64,000 bases of DNA from Bradyrhizobium manausense (GCF_018130615.1 NZ_JAFCKB010000027.1:47249-111248), one strand, 5' to 3'; counted from the first letter of the stretch, positions 8,741 through 18,489 are shown. Notes: generated from the sequence alone by a model not told the origin. Translations and numbers: made by a program.

Positions 8741-11404
8741 ATGGGCGCATCAATCCGATGGACCGCGCGCTTGCGCGCGCTGCTTCGCCGTTGGCGGGGC
8801 GCGCCGCTGACGTGGCTGATTGCCGGCGGCTTCGTGCTGATGGCGGCGATGGCCATCGGCACCGGACTTACCGTCGACCGCTTCCGGCAGAACGCCATCG
8901 AGAGCGGCCGCGACAGCCTGGAAAGCTCGGTCCGCCTGCTCGCACGGCATTTCGACCGTGAGTTCGAGGATTTTGCGGTACTCCAGAAGAGCATCATCGC
9001 GGAACTCGAAGGCCATGGCATCGATTCCGCCGACGTGTTCCGCAGCGAGATGGGCACGCTCGCGATGCACGAGGTGCTGCGCGCCAAGGCCAGCGGCTGG
9101 TCCGACGTCGCCGGAGCCAACGTGTTCGATTCCACTGGCGTGCTGATCAACTCGTCGCGGCGCTGGCCCGTTGCCGACATCTCGATCGCCGATCGCGGTT
9201 ATTTCAGCCGGCTCAAGAACGATCCGGCTTCGCAGGAAGAGATCGAGGTCGTGCCCGGCCGGTTCGGCAACGGTCCGGCGATCGTGTTCGCACGGCGCGT
9301 GTCGGGCCCGCATGGCGAGTTCCTCGGCCTGGTGTCGCGCGCCGTTACCCCGGAGCAGCTCGAATCCTTTTTCGCCTCGACCGGCCTCGGCGAGGAATCC
9401 TCGATCGCGATGCACCATCAGAACGGCCAGCTGCTCGCGCGTGTTCCGCATGCCGACGACATGATCGGCCGGAACTACCGCACCGGCTCGCCCGAGCAGA
9501 AGGCCATCTTCGAGCGCAGCTTCGTCACGACCGAGCTCGCAAGCCCGATCGACGGCAAGGATCGCCTCGTCGCCTCGCGCATGCTGACCGGCGAGCCGCT
9601 GGTCGTGGTCGCCACCAAATCGCTGGACGCGACGCTCGCCACCTGGCGCACGCAAACCAAATTCTTCGTCACCGTGGCAGTGCTGTCGATCGGGCTGCTC
9701 GTGCTCACGCTGTTCCTGATCTTCCGACAGGTCACGTACCGCGTCTCGCTGGAGAAGCAGCGGCTCGACACCGCGATGAACACGATGACGCAGGGCCTTC
9801 TGATGTTCGACCAGGACGAGCGGCTCATCGTCTGCAACCGCCGCTACATCGACATGTACGGGCTCTCGACCGACGTGGTGAAGCCCGGCGCCTATTTCCG
9901 CGACGTGATCCGGCATCGCGCCGATACAGGCTCGTTCGACGGCGACGTCGATTCCTATTGCGACGGCATTTTGGACAGCGCCGGGCAGACCCAGAGCAAT
10001 GTCGTCGAGACGTCCGACGGACGCCTGATCGAGATCAAGAACCATCCCGGCACGGCCGGCGGCTGGCTCGCCACCCATGACGACGTCACCGAACGCATCC
10101 GCGCCGACGAGCGCATCGCCCACATGGCGCATTACGACGCGCTGACCGACCTGCCCAACCGCGTGCTGATGCGCGGACATCTGGAACGGCGCGTGGCAGA
10201 GCTTGCCCAAGGCAAGCCGTTCGCGATCCTCTATATCGACGTCGACGAATTCAAGGGCGTCAACGATTCGCTGGGGCACGAGGTCGGCGACGAATTGCTG
10301 CGCCAGGTCGCCGGCCGCCTGCGCGCCTGCGTCAGCGGCAACGACATGGTGGCCCGACTGGGCGGGGACGAGTTCGCGATCGTCAAGGCCGGCACCTGCG
10401 ACCCGGCTGAGCTGACGATGCTCGCCGAACAGATCCTGAATGTGCTGCGCATGCCGGTGGACTGCAAGGGCCAGGAGATCTCGACCGATGCCAGCATCGG
10501 CATCGCGATCGCGCCCGACCATGGCGACAATCTCGAAGACCTGCTCAAGCGCGCGGATCTCGCGATGTACGCCGCGAAATCAGAGGGACGCGGCACCTTC
10601 CGCATCTTCGTCCCCGACTACGACGCCAAGGCGCGGCAGCGCCGCCAGCTCGAGCTGGATTTGCGCCAGGCGCTGGTCCGCGGTGAGTTCGAGGTGCACT
10701 ATCAGCCGCTGGTCGATCTCTCCGCCAATATCGTCACCGGCTGCGAGGCGCTGCTCAGGTGGCACCATCCGGAGCGGGGCATGGTCTCGCCCGCGGACTT
10801 CATTCCGATCGCGGAAGACACCGGCCTGATCGGCGAGATCGGCGAATGGGTGTTGAAGCAGGCCTGCAACGAGGCAGCTTCCTGGCCCGGCGACATCCAC
10901 ATCGCGGTCAACGTCTCGCCGGTGCAATTCCGATCCAAGACGCTGGCGTTGAAGGTTGCCTCGGCGCTCGCGGAGTCGGGCCTGGCACCGGGGCGGCTCG
11001 AGCTGGAGATCACCGAAACCGTGCTGATCCGCGACGACGAGGAGGCGCTGACCATCCTGCAGCAGCTGCGCGAGCTCGGCGTGCGCATCGCGCTCGACGA
11101 TTTCGGCACCGGCTATTCGTCGCTGAGCTATCTGCACCGCTTCCCCTTCGACAAGATCAAGATCGACCGCAGCTTCATCAGCGACATCGGCGAGCCCTCG
11201 GATTCCTCGCCGATCGTCCAGGCCGTGGTGCACATGGCCGCCGCCCGCCACATGGCGACGACGGCGGAGGGCGTCGAGACCGAGGCCCAGCGCGAGGTGC
11301 TGCGCCAGCTCGGATGCAGCCAGATGCAGGGCTGGCTGTTCAGCCCGGCGGTGCCGGCGGCCAAGCTGAAGCAATTGCTGTCGAAGCAGGCGGCGGCAGC
11401 TTGA
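8741..11404 (+). CDS. Membrane-anchored dCache-PAS-GGDEF-EAL cyclic-di-GMP enzyme
   Basis: This is an 887-residue protein. A membrane helix at ~20-45 is followed by a ~230-residue extracytoplasmic dCache-like sensor. A second helix (FFVTVAVLSIGLLVLTLFLI) leads to a PAS domain (MNTMTQGLLMFDQDERLIV). A GGDEF domain has the intact motif RLGGDEF (G541-F545) and an EAL domain has EALLRW beginning at E669. Both catalytic signatures look intact (NDSLGHEVGDELL, DDFGTGYSSLSYL), so it may both make and break c-di-GMP. ATG 8741 is chosen because AGGGAGGACGGG precedes it. It sits 14 bp tail to tail with the ClpP-like gene. Confidence 0.93.
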   Translation: MGASIRWTARLRALLRRWRGAPLTWLIAGGFVLMAAMAIGTGLTVDRFRQNAIESGRDSLESSVRLLARHFDREFEDFAVLQKSIIAELEGHGIDSADVFRSEMGTLAMHEVLRAKASGWSDVAGANVFDSTGVLINSSRRWPVADISIADRGYFSRLKNDPASQEEIEVVPGRFGNGPAIVFARRVSGPHGEFLGLVSRAVTPEQLESFFASTGLGEESSIAMHHQNGQLLARVPHADDMIGRNYRTGSPEQKAIFERSFVTTELASPIDGKDRLVASRMLTGEPLVVVATKSLDATLATWRTQTKFFVTVAVLSIGLLVLTLFLIFRQVTYRVSLEKQRLDTAMNTMTQGLLMFDQDERLIVCNRRYIDMYGLSTDVVKPGAYFRDVIRHRADTGSFDGDVDSYCDGILDSAGQTQSNVVETSDGRLIEIKNHPGTAGGWLATHDDVTERIRADERIAHMAHYDALTDLPNRVLMRGHLERRVAELAQGKPFAILYIDVDEFKGVNDSLGHEVGDELLRQVAGRLRACVSGNDMVARLGGDEFAIVKAGTCDPAELTMLAEQILNVLRMPVDCKGQEISTDASIGIAIAPDHGDNLEDLLKRADLAMYAAKSEGRGTFRIFVPDYDAKARQRRQLELDLRQALVRGEFEVHYQPLVDLSANIVTGCEALLRWHHPERGMVSPADFIPIAEDTGLIGEIGEWVLKQACNEAASWPGDIHIAVNVSPVQFRSKTLALKVASALAESGLAPGRLELEITETVLIRDDEEALTILQQLRELGVRIALDDFGTGYSSLSYLHRFPFDKIKIDRSFISDIGEPSDSSPIVQAVVHMAAARHMATTAEGVETEAQREVLRQLGCSQMQGWLFSPAVPAAKLKQLLSKQAAAA

Positions 11405-11418
11405 ATGCGCTGCCCGAG

Positions 11419-12105
11419 CTAGCGGGCCGACGTGCGAACCAGGCTATCGACGATGCCGGAGCCCTCGTCGACCAGCTGCTGGCCGCTCATCCAGACATCG
11501 CGGCCGGCGATCCTCTTCCGCATCATGGCAAGCCAGGCCGGCTTGACGCCGCGGATATCGAAATCGTTCTGATAGAGATCGTCAGTGGCTGCAGTCTCCG
11601 TGATCTTGACCACTTGCGAGATAACAGCTCGTTCGGAGTCACTGAGCTCGCGCCGCTTCAGATCTTCCTTTGCAGTTCGATCCAGGCTGGCCTGGTGAAA
11701 CATGAAGTAGGCTTCGGGATCGGCCTTGCGCTCGCGGCCTGCGAGAAAAATCGGAACGCACATGGACGCGCAGACGCCGGCCTTCTGAACCAGCGTGTCA
11801 ATTGCGCGATCGCGCCCGCGGATCGCGGCAACGACCGTGCGCCCATGTTCGACCGAGCCGCCCGGCGAATTCAGAACGAGGACGAGCCGACGCGAATCCG
11901 TCTTGTAACGGTCGAGCGCGGCGGCGACGCGCTCGCGCATCGGCTCCTGCACGGGCCCGCTCCAGCCCAGCACGATGCGGTCCGGCTCCTCGTTGATGGA
12001 CAGGGTCTGTCGAGACGCCACATCGCCGGAGCCGGACGGCAATTGGAAATAGCCCCAAGCGAGAAGGATGCCGCCGATCCAGACCAGTGTCTTGAGCAGT
12101 GTCAC
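11419..12105 (-). CDS. Membrane-anchored ClpP/crotonase-fold serine protease-like protein
   Basis: This is a 228-residue protein from a GTG at 12105. Residues ~5-22 are a membrane anchor (LVWIGGILLAWGYFQLP). The core has the ClpP-fold signatures LVLNSPGGSV (oxyanion loop, ~76-85), GVCASMCVPIFLAG with the probable nucleophile S114, and FMFHQ with the probable catalytic H137. Proteins of this type act outside the cytoplasm, some as signal-peptide or membrane-protein degrading enzymes; the substrate here is unknown. It lies 12 bp downstream of a two-helix membrane protein, almost certainly in one operon. I am confident of the fold, less so of activity. Confidence 0.8.
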   Translation of the reverse strand: MTLLKTLVWIGGILLAWGYFQLPSGSGDVASRQTLSINEEPDRIVLGWSGPVQEPMRERVAAALDRYKTDSRRLVLVLNSPGGSVEHGRTVVAAIRGRDRAIDTLVQKAGVCASMCVPIFLAGRERKADPEAYFMFHQASLDRTAKEDLKRRELSDSERAVISQVVKITETAATDDLYQNDFDIRGVKPAWLAMMRKRIAGRDVWMSGQQLVDEGSGIVDSLVRTSAR

Positions 12106-12117
12106 GGAAGGACGCCT

Positions 12118-12678
12118 TCACGAATTGACGGCGTTCAAGAAACCGAACAGCGCAACGAGATCGAGCAGGGCCATCATGCCCACCGCGAAAATGAGCGAGA
12201 ACGTGCGGTTCCAGAGCTTGGTGTCCGCGGCATAGAAGATCGAGACGGCCGAGCGGTCCTTGGTCGAGCGCACCGGCACCAGCGCTTCGCCGCCGCCGCT
12301 CGAAAAGAACATCAGGAAACTATGAGGGATCGGTGCCTGATCGGGCTTCGCGGCCGATTTGATCTTGGCGTTGCAGAAGGTGATCACGAAGTTCGTTCGT
12401 TCGCACTTCCCATCCGTGACTTGCAGATCGTAGGCCGGCTGCCAGGTCCCGGAAAGCCGATGGTCGCGCCAGAGGTCCGGACCATAGCCGACCAACAGGT
12501 GGTAAAGCCCCGCGGCGCAGGCCACGAGCATGATGAACCAGCGAAACGGATGGCTTCCCTGAGCCATCTCGTTGGCGACCCGGCTGGAGGTGACAGTCGT
12601 GCCGGCATTGAGAGCTTGTGCAGCCGCACCAACTCCGGATTGACGCTTGCCGAACGCCATTGCGGTAACTCCGGACAT
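12118..12678 (-). CDS. Membrane protein of unknown function, operon partner of the ClpP-like protease
   Basis: This is a 186-residue protein with two predicted membrane helices, ~47-65 (FRWFIMLVACAAGLYHLLVG) and ~160-180 (FSLIFAVGMMALLDLVALFG). An extracytoplasmic loop of ~90 residues between them contains two cysteines (GKCERTNFVITFCNAK) that could pair. No family recognised. The 12-bp gap to the protease gene suggests a shared job, for example presenting a substrate or controlling the protease. Confidence 0.7.
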   Translation of the reverse strand: MSGVTAMAFGKRQSGVGAAAQALNAGTTVTSSRVANEMAQGSHPFRWFIMLVACAAGLYHLLVGYGPDLWRDHRLSGTWQPAYDLQVTDGKCERTNFVITFCNAKIKSAAKPDQAPIPHSFLMFFSSGGGEALVPVRSTKDRSAVSIFYAADTKLWNRTFSLIFAVGMMALLDLVALFGFLNAVNS

Positions 12679-12990
12679 TCAAATCGGCGGCAATCTACGG
12701 CTGCAACCCATAAGATAGGGCTAAAACGCCTCCGCAAATCCTCATGATGCCAAATTTGCATCAAATGCCGTCGAAGCGGCGGCCTGAGGCCGGCTGCCTC
12801 GCCCGTCATTTCGGACCATGACCGCGCCCTGTCCTGAAAATAGGATCAAACCTCGCACCTCGCAGTTGTCGCGCTGCTGAGACGACCGGGAACCCCGAAC
12901 CGGCGGGCATCAGCCAACATTGCATCACGCGCATCGCAGGCGGCTTGTCGCCTGCGATCGGTTGCGCGCGTGCACATCGAGCGAGGCGAC
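12679..12990. other. Intergenic region with a 10-bp perfect stem-loop
   Basis: The 312 bp between two divergent genes contain no convincing gene. At 12933-12958, ATCGCAGGCG and its exact complement flank a 6-base loop (GCTTGT). The stem ends 32 bp before the ATG of the next plus-strand gene, so it probably lies in that gene's leader or promoter. There is no T-run, so it is not a typical terminator. Confidence 0.6.
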
Positions 12991-13350
12991 ATGGCGATCG
13001 TAACGTTCAGGATGATCCCACTCATAGCAGCCGCTGCCGTGATCGGCTTTACCGCGCAGGCGCGCGACGACGGCCGCTACGCAAACTCACCGCTCAAGGG
13101 CTGGTTCGAGAGCCTGCAGAGCAAGGGCGGTGGCCCCTGCTGCGCCGATGCCGATGGCACCGCGCTCGATGATGTCGATTGGGAGACGCGAGGTGGACAC
13201 TATCGCGTCAGGATCCTGGGCGACTGGATCGAGGTGCCTGACGATACCGTGATCACCGGGCCGAACCGCGTCGGCCGCACCATCGTTTGGCCCTATTACG
13301 TCAACGGCCGCCCCATGATCCGCTGCTTCATGCCCGGCAGCATGACGTGA
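12991..13350 (+). CDS. Small exported protein of unknown function
   Basis: This is a 119-residue protein with a signal peptide (MIPLIAAAAVIGFTAQA). The mature part carries a CC pair (GGPCCADADGTALDDVDWE), a WIEVPDDTVI strand and a C-terminal NGRPMIRCFMPGSMT. Three cysteines in all suggest a disulphide-stabilised periplasmic domain. ATG 12991 follows GAGCGAGG at a good distance. Function unknown. Confidence 0.75.
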   Translation: MAIVTFRMIPLIAAAAVIGFTAQARDDGRYANSPLKGWFESLQSKGGGPCCADADGTALDDVDWETRGGHYRVRILGDWIEVPDDTVITGPNRVGRTIVWPYYVNGRPMIRCFMPGSMT

Positions 13351-13438
13351 AGTGAGCTCTCCCATGCCGGGCAGTGCGCCGCCTCCAATCAGCCGATCGG
13401 AGCCTTGTATTCGCGCGGCGTTTCCATATCTCAGGGAC

Positions 13439-13699
13439 ATGATGAAGCTCACACGCGTTCAGGACCAGGCCATTCAGGCGCTCATGGCTGGCATCGTCGG
13501 CGCCGAGACGTTCGATCACGTCTTCGCGGGCATTCGCTTCGACGAAATCGAGGGCACGATGCTCTACGCCTTCGCCAGGAACGAGGACGTCGCGTCCGAC
13601 ATCGAGGACAGCTACTCGCCCCTCATCGCTGCCGTTGCATCGCGGGTGCTGAACAAGCAGGTCGACGTCGTCGTCGTGATGCCCAAGGTTCTTCAATAA
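13439..13699 (+). CDS. Small conserved-looking hypothetical protein
   Basis: This is an 86-residue protein starting MMKLTRVQDQAIQALMAG; either of two adjacent ATGs (13439 or 13442) after AGGGAC could be used. It reads as a small alpha/beta domain ending in VVVVMPKVLQ, with no membrane segment. The stop codon falls in the first unit of a 13-bp tandem repeat. No function can be assigned. Confidence 0.6.
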   Translation: MMKLTRVQDQAIQALMAGIVGAETFDHVFAGIRFDEIEGTMLYAFARNEDVASDIEDSYSPLIAAVASRVLNKQVDVVVVMPKVLQ

Positions 13700-13723
13700 G
13701 GTCCTGCAATAAGGTTCTGCAAT
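13685..13723. repeat. Three tandem copies of a 13-bp unit across a stop codon
   Basis: AAGGTTCTTCAAT, AAGGTCCTGCAAT and AAGGTTCTGCAAT lie end to end. Coding DNA ends in the first junction (CAA TAA), so the repeat is partly coding and partly 3' untranslated. Confidence 0.9.
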
Positions 13724-13822
13724 AGCGTCTTGACGCAACCCTGCGCCTGCATGGCCGGTGGCGTGACCTCCGCCTAAAACCACGCTACCCTCCTCTGACA
13801 AGAACAAGAGGAAACGCCAATC

Positions 13823-15520
13823 GTGTACGACTTCATTATCGTGGGCGGCGGCTCGGCAGGGTCCGTGCTGGCCCACCGGCTCTCCGCCAGGAGCGCCAAC
13901 AAGGTCCTGCTGTGCGAAGCCGGACAGGATACGCCACCCGGCAACGAGCCGGCCGAAATCAGGGACAGCTATCCGGGCACCGCCTATTTCGATCCGCGCT
14001 TTCACTGGACCGAGCTCAAGGTCACGACCCAGGTCGTCAGCCACAACAATCCGGACGAAGCGCGGCCGCCTTTGCGGAAATACGAGCAGGCGCGCGTGCT
14101 CGGTGGCGGCTCCTCGATCAACGGCCAGATGGCCAATCGCGGCGCACCGACCGATTACGACGAATGGGAAGCGCGCGGCGCCGAGGGCTGGGCGTGGGCC
14201 GACGTGCTGCCGTTCTTCAAGAAGGTGGAGCGTGACCTCGATTTCGACGGCCCGTATCACGGCAAGGACGGCCGCATTCCGGTGCGCAGAATTCCCAGGG
14301 AGCACTGGACCCGGCACTCGCAGGCCTTCGCCGATGCCTTCCAAGCGGCCGGCCATCAATATCTGCCGGACCAGAACGGCGAGTTCGTCGACGGATATTT
14401 CCCGGTGACGCATTCCAACCAGGCCGAGCAACGCGTCTCGGCCGCGATGGGCTATCTCGATCGCGACACCCGCAAGCGCGCCAATCTGACGATCTCCACC
14501 AACACGCAGGTCAAGGAACTGCTGTTTGAAGGCACGACCTGCGTCGGCGTGAAAGCTGTCGTCGACGGCAGCGAGCAGGAATTCCGGGGACGCGAGATCG
14601 TTCTCTCCAGTGGCGCCATCCATTCGCCGGCGCATCTGTTGCGCGCCGGCATCGGGCCGGTCGGCCACCTCAAGGAGTTGGGCATTCCGGTGCTGATGGG
14701 GCTGGCGGGCGTCGGCCAGCGCCTGATGGACCACCCTTCGATCTCACTGTCGTCCTTTGTCCGCCGCGGCGCGCGCATGAACGAGCACACGCGACGCCAC
14801 ATGCAGCTTGGCCTGCGTTATTCGTCAGGGCTCGCCGGCGTGCCGAAGGGCGACATGTTCGTCGTCGTGCTCTCCAAGTCGGCCTGGCACGCGGTCGGCG
14901 CGCAGATCGGCTCGCTGCTCACCTTCGTCAACAAGACCTATTCCGAGACAGGGCAGGTCAAGCTTGCCTCGCGCGACCCCTCGGCCGAGCCGATCGTCGA
15001 GTTCAATCTGCTGTCCGACCGGCGCGATCTCGAACGCCTGATGAGCGGCTTCCGCAAGATGGCGGCCATTCAGATGAGCGACGTCGTGAGGAGGGTGACG
15101 GACAAGCCGTTCCCGGCCGCCTATACCGACAAGGTGCGCAAGATCGGCGTGGTCAATACCAGGAACAAGATCCTGACGAAGATCGCCGCGACCCTGATGG
15201 ACGGGCCGGCGGCGCTGCGGCATTACCTGATCGACAATTTCGTGGTCGAAGGCTTTACCTTCGATGACGTGATCAACGACGACGAGGCGCTGGAAGCCTT
15301 CGTGCGCAAGGCCACCATCGGCGTGTGGCACGCCTCCTGTTCATGCCGGATGGGCCGGGCCGACGATCCGATGGCGGTTGTCGACACCCAGGGCCGGGTC
15401 AAAGGCATTCAGGGCCTGCGGGTCGTCGACGCCTCGATCTTCCCGGTGGTGCCATGCGCCAACACCAATTTTCCGGTGCTGATGTCGGCGGAGAAGATCG
15501 CAGCCGCGATGATGCAGTGA
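13823..15520 (+). CDS. GMC family FAD-dependent oxidoreductase (choline dehydrogenase-like)
   Basis: This is a 565-residue protein starting at GTG 13823 with AAGAGGAAA upstream. The FAD-binding Rossmann motif IIVGGGSAGSVLAHRL is at residues 5-20. The GMC signature RVLGGGSSINGQMANRGAP follows near residue 94-112, and GAIHSPAHLLRAGIGP near 273. The C-terminal block has the catalytic His region VWHASCSCRMG and the Asn of CANTNFPVLMSAEKIA. These enzymes oxidise alcohols (choline, polyethylene glycol, sugar alcohols); the substrate cannot be told from sequence. It stands alone, with no visible partner gene, and has no signal peptide. Confidence 0.9.
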   Translation: MYDFIIVGGGSAGSVLAHRLSARSANKVLLCEAGQDTPPGNEPAEIRDSYPGTAYFDPRFHWTELKVTTQVVSHNNPDEARPPLRKYEQARVLGGGSSINGQMANRGAPTDYDEWEARGAEGWAWADVLPFFKKVERDLDFDGPYHGKDGRIPVRRIPREHWTRHSQAFADAFQAAGHQYLPDQNGEFVDGYFPVTHSNQAEQRVSAAMGYLDRDTRKRANLTISTNTQVKELLFEGTTCVGVKAVVDGSEQEFRGREIVLSSGAIHSPAHLLRAGIGPVGHLKELGIPVLMGLAGVGQRLMDHPSISLSSFVRRGARMNEHTRRHMQLGLRYSSGLAGVPKGDMFVVVLSKSAWHAVGAQIGSLLTFVNKTYSETGQVKLASRDPSAEPIVEFNLLSDRRDLERLMSGFRKMAAIQMSDVVRRVTDKPFPAAYTDKVRKIGVVNTRNKILTKIAATLMDGPAALRHYLIDNFVVEGFTFDDVINDDEALEAFVRKATIGVWHASCSCRMGRADDPMAVVDTQGRVKGIQGLRVVDASIFPVVPCANTNFPVLMSAEKIAAAMMQ

Positions 15521-15533
15521 TGGCGCTGACTTT

Positions 15534-15648
15534 GTAGGGTGGGTTAGCCGAAAGCGTAACCCACCATTGTTCATATCCGCAGGAACGGAAGAGGTGGGTT
15601 ACGCCGCGCGACTGCGCTTCGCGCAGTCGTTCGTCTAGCCCACCCTAC
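15534..15648. repeat. Long inverted-repeat intergenic element between convergent genes
   Basis: The outer arms GTAGGGTGGGTTAG (15534-15547) and CTAGCCCACCCTAC (15635-15648) pair at 13 of 14 positions. Inside are GTGGGTTA/TAACCCAC and a perfect CGACTGCG-CTTCG-CGCAGTCG stem. It fills the gap between the convergent GMC and chemoreceptor genes. It probably works as a bidirectional transcription stop or is a dispersed palindromic repeat; I see no gene. Confidence 0.85.
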
Positions 15649-15656
15649 GAACCTTT

Positions 15657-17756
15657 CTACGCCGCCCTGAGATCGCCGACAAAGCGGTCGACGTCGCGCT
15701 TGAGATCGTCCGACAGGCGCGCCAGCATCTTGGCGGAATCCAGCACTTCGCCGGCGGCGGCACCCGTTTGCCCGGCGGCCTGCGACACGCCCGAGATGTG
15801 CCGCGAGACTTCGTTGGTGCCTTGCGAGGCCTGTTGCACGTTGCGCGCGATCTCGCGCGTTGCGGCGCCCTGCTCCTCGACGGCGGCGGCGATCGCGGCG
15901 GCGATCTCGTTGACGCGCTGGATGGTGGTGCCGATCGACTGGATCGCGGTCACCGAGGAATGGGTCGCGCCCTGGATCGCGGCGACCTGTCCCGTGATCT
16001 CCTCGGTCGCCTTCGCGGTCTGCGTGGCGAGGTTCTTCACCTCGGAAGCGACCACCGCAAAGCCGCGGCCGGCCTCGCCAGCGCGCGCCGCCTCGATGGT
16101 GGCGTTGAGCGCGAGCAGATTAGTCTGCTCGGCAATGCCCGTGATCAGCGCGACCACGTCGCCGATGCGCTGGGCAGCATCGGCCAACGCCTGCACCTCG
16201 CCATTGGTGCGATCGGCCTCGCTGGCGGCAGCGCTCGCGATGCTGGAGGATTCCGCGACCTGGCGGCTGATCTCGCTGATCGAGGCCGAGAGCTCTTCCG
16301 TGGCAGCTGCAACCGTCTGCACGTTGGAGGATGCATCGCCGGACAGGCTCGCGACCGAGGCTGCCTTGGACGAGCCTTGTTCGGCGGTCGACGACATCGA
16401 CTGCGCGGTGGCGTTGAGCTCGCCGGAGGCCGAGGCCAGCGTGTGCAGCGATTCCGTGACGGTCTTCTCGAACTGCTCGATCAGCTGGTCGACGGCAAGC
16501 TGGCGACGCTCCTTCTTCGCCTGCTCTGCAGCCTTTTCTTCGCCGAGGCGATCACCCGTGATCATGTTCTCCCTGAACACCGACACGGCACGCGACATAT
16601 CCCCGATCTCGTCGCCGCGCTCGATGCCTGCGAGCTCGATCGCATAGTCGCGCTCGGCCAGCTTCTGCATCGCCTGCGTCAATTTGCGGATCGGCGTGCT
16701 GACGCGGTTCTGGACCAGGATGAAGCCGAACACGGTGATCGCGAGCGCCACCAGCATCATCGCGCCATTGAACACGAGGCTCCATTTCGCCGACGTCATC
16801 TGCTGACCGGCGCGGGAGACCATTTCGGCGAGCGCGACCTGGCCGGCCTCGACGCTGTAATTGAGGATCGCGGTGTTGAGCTTGGAGAGATCCTCGATCT
16901 TGATGTCGATGCTCTGGTTGTTGCTCAGCGCTTTGATGAAGCCCTGCTGGCGCTCGGTCATGGCGGCGGCGTCGCCCTGCTTCGAGCGCACGATCACGTC
17001 GGCGAGGGCTGCGGGCGCGTCGGGGCGGCCAGCGACCTCGAGCACCTGGCTCCAGGCCTGCTTGGCCCGGCCGGTATCCTCGGCAGCGCCGACCATGTCG
17101 GCAGCGCTCCAGGGCTTGCCGGCCGCAGCTGCAGCTTCGAGCCGGATCGCGACCAGCCCGCCGAAATTGCGTGCGGCCCAGGCCGATTGCTTCACCCCAA
17201 GCAGATGATCGACCACGGGATCGCTCAGCTTGAGCGCGTTCTCGAGCTCGCCGGTCAGCGCCAGGATCGTATCGAGATAATCCTGGGCGGCCTTGCGGAA
17301 CTCGTCGCCTACCTTGGCGTCTCGCTGCGCCTTGGCCTGATGGATCTGGGTTTCAGCCTTCGACCGCATCGGCACGAGCGCATCATGGATCGCGACGAAC
17401 TTGCTGGTCGCAGCGGCCAGACGGGAATCGCTCACGCCGGCGAGGCGCTCCAGCACGTTCTTGTAGGCCGCTTCCGACAATGCCCTGTTGGTGGCGACGC
17501 GATCGTCCGCATTGGCGTTGGCCGGTGCTTCCGCGACCAGCGCCGACAGGAAGGTTCCGCGCTCCAGCCGGAAGCCGAGCAGGGTCGCGAACAGCTGCTG
17601 GTCGGTGCTGGCGAAGCGCTCGACTTTCTGAGCGGCGCTGTTGCGCTCGATGGCGGCGAACAGCCCGGTCGAGAGCTGCCCCACCAGGAACAGGCCGAGG
17701 ACGCCGATGATGGCGCCGAGAACAGAACGAATGGAGGGATTGCCGAACAATGCCAT
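15657..17756 (-). CDS. Methyl-accepting chemotaxis protein
   Basis: This is a 699-residue protein. An N-terminal helix ([17 protein letters not shown]) is followed by a helical periplasmic sensor of ~300 residues. The second helix lies near 335-355 ([20 protein letters not shown]), then a HAMP domain ([20 protein letters not shown]). The signalling domain has the hairpin core [20 protein letters not shown] then [17 protein letters not shown]. It has no NWETF-like receptor tail for CheR docking. Its ligand is unknown. The nearest che genes are ~37 kb away, so pairing with them is only a guess. Confidence 0.95.
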   Translation of the reverse strand: MALFGNPSIRSVLGAIIGVLGLFLVGQLSTGLFAAIERNSAAQKVERFASTDQQLFATLLGFRLERGTFLSALVAEAPANANADDRVATNRALSEAAYKNVLERLAGVSDSRLAAATSKFVAIHDALVPMRSKAETQIHQAKAQRDAKVGDEFRKAAQDYLDTILALTGELENALKLSDPVVDHLLGVKQSAWAARNFGGLVAIRLEAAAAAGKPWSAADMVGAAEDTGRAKQAWSQVLEVAGRPDAPAALADVIVRSKQGDAAAMTERQQGFIKALSNNQSIDIKIEDLSKLNTAILNYSVEAGQVALAEMVSRAGQQMTSAKWSLVFNGAMMLVALAITVFGFILVQNRVSTPIRKLTQAMQKLAERDYAIELAGIERGDEIGDMSRAVSVFRENMITGDRLGEEKAAEQAKKERRQLAVDQLIEQFEKTVTESLHTLASASGELNATAQSMSSTAEQGSSKAASVASLSGDASSNVQTVAAATEELSASISEISRQVAESSSIASAAASEADRTNGEVQALADAAQRIGDVVALITGIAEQTNLLALNATIEAARAGEAGRGFAVVASEVKNLATQTAKATEEITGQVAAIQGATHSSVTAIQSIGTTIQRVNEIAAAIAAAVEEQGAATREIARNVQQASQGTNEVSRHISGVSQAAGQTGAAAGEVLDSAKMLARLSDDLKRDVDRFVGDLRAA

Positions 17757-17905
17757 AGGGAGCGCCGGGTCTCTGAATCTGAAAAAGATGCAGAATAGTA
17801 CCGGCGTGCCCCTAAGATTTGGTTCACCAAACGCGTCCGCGGCACGCGCGCGCGAGGTTCAATCCAGACCTGTCAGGGGGTGGCGATCTCAGGTCCGATA
17901 GAGGC

Positions 17906-18028
17906 TCACTTCGTCCGCTTGGTGGCCTGGATCTCGACGAACTCGGCGTCCGGATGGCTGACGATGGTGGCGAACATGATGCCGCTGATGATGAGCGACC
18001 AGGCGGTGTCCCAATAAATCCAAAACAC
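17906..18028 (-). CDS. Tiny single-helix membrane protein (40 aa)
   Basis: This 40-residue protein starts at GTG 18028 and is preceded by GGAGG with a 7-base gap. It begins FWIYWDTAWSLIISGIMFAT after the start residue and ends EIQATKRTK. The first half is hydrophobic with three Trp, the second half charged, so it is a probable single-pass membrane peptide. The ribosome-site segment CCAGCCTCCGTT (plus strand) is present twice in tandem upstream. Function unknown. Confidence 0.6.
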   Translation of the reverse strand: MFWIYWDTAWSLIISGIMFATIVSHPDAEFVEIQATKRTK

Positions 18029-18156
18029 TTTCCAGCCTCCGTTTTGCCAGCCTCCGTTGTGGCACCCTTCGCCCGCGAGACCGGGACAACGGCGGGAAGA
18101 AGCTGCCGTTCCCTGGAGATCCCGTGGCCGGGGCCTGCGGCTTGAGCAAGCGAAGC

Positions 18157-18339
18157 TTAGCGCTTCCTGATGTTGGTCGGCGAGCCCTTGCGATCGGTTT
18201 GACCGGTGTGGCGCTTTGCCACGACGTCTTCATCTCCGGCGCCTTGGCGCGGGCGCGGCGGCGGCTTGGGCTGGCCGGACTGGCCGCCGTGCTTGCCGCC
18301 CATGTCGGGTTTGCCTTCGAGGTCGTTTTCGCGGGGCAT
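18157..18339 (-). CDS. Small hydrophilic hypothetical protein (60 aa)
   Basis: This is a 60-residue Gly/Pro/Lys/Arg-rich, probably disordered protein (MPRENDLEGKPDMGGKHGGQ, then QPKPPPRPRQGAGDED). It has the look of small alphaproteobacterial stress or general hypothetical proteins. The start lacks a clear ribosome site, so the call is tentative. Confidence 0.45.
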   Translation of the reverse strand: MPRENDLEGKPDMGGKHGGQSGQPKPPPRPRQGAGDEDVVAKRHTGQTDRKGSPTNIRKR

Positions 18340-18489
18340 GCCGGGACAATGCGGTCACACGGCAATGGTTCGTATTTTGCTCGCACGTTGTTCGGCTGTG
18401 AACGAGTTCATAGGATCGTGGCCGTTTGCAGCGCAGAATGGCTCGCGCGCTTCGGGCGCATCGAACCTTCGACCGACGGATTTGGCCTG

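Noticed and set aside
12933-12958. Intrinsic terminator
   Set aside because: The stem is perfect, but there is no T-run on either side and it lies upstream of a gene, not after one.
15768-17798. Long plus-strand open frame across the chemoreceptor
   Set aside because: Antisense shadow of a clear methyl-accepting protein.
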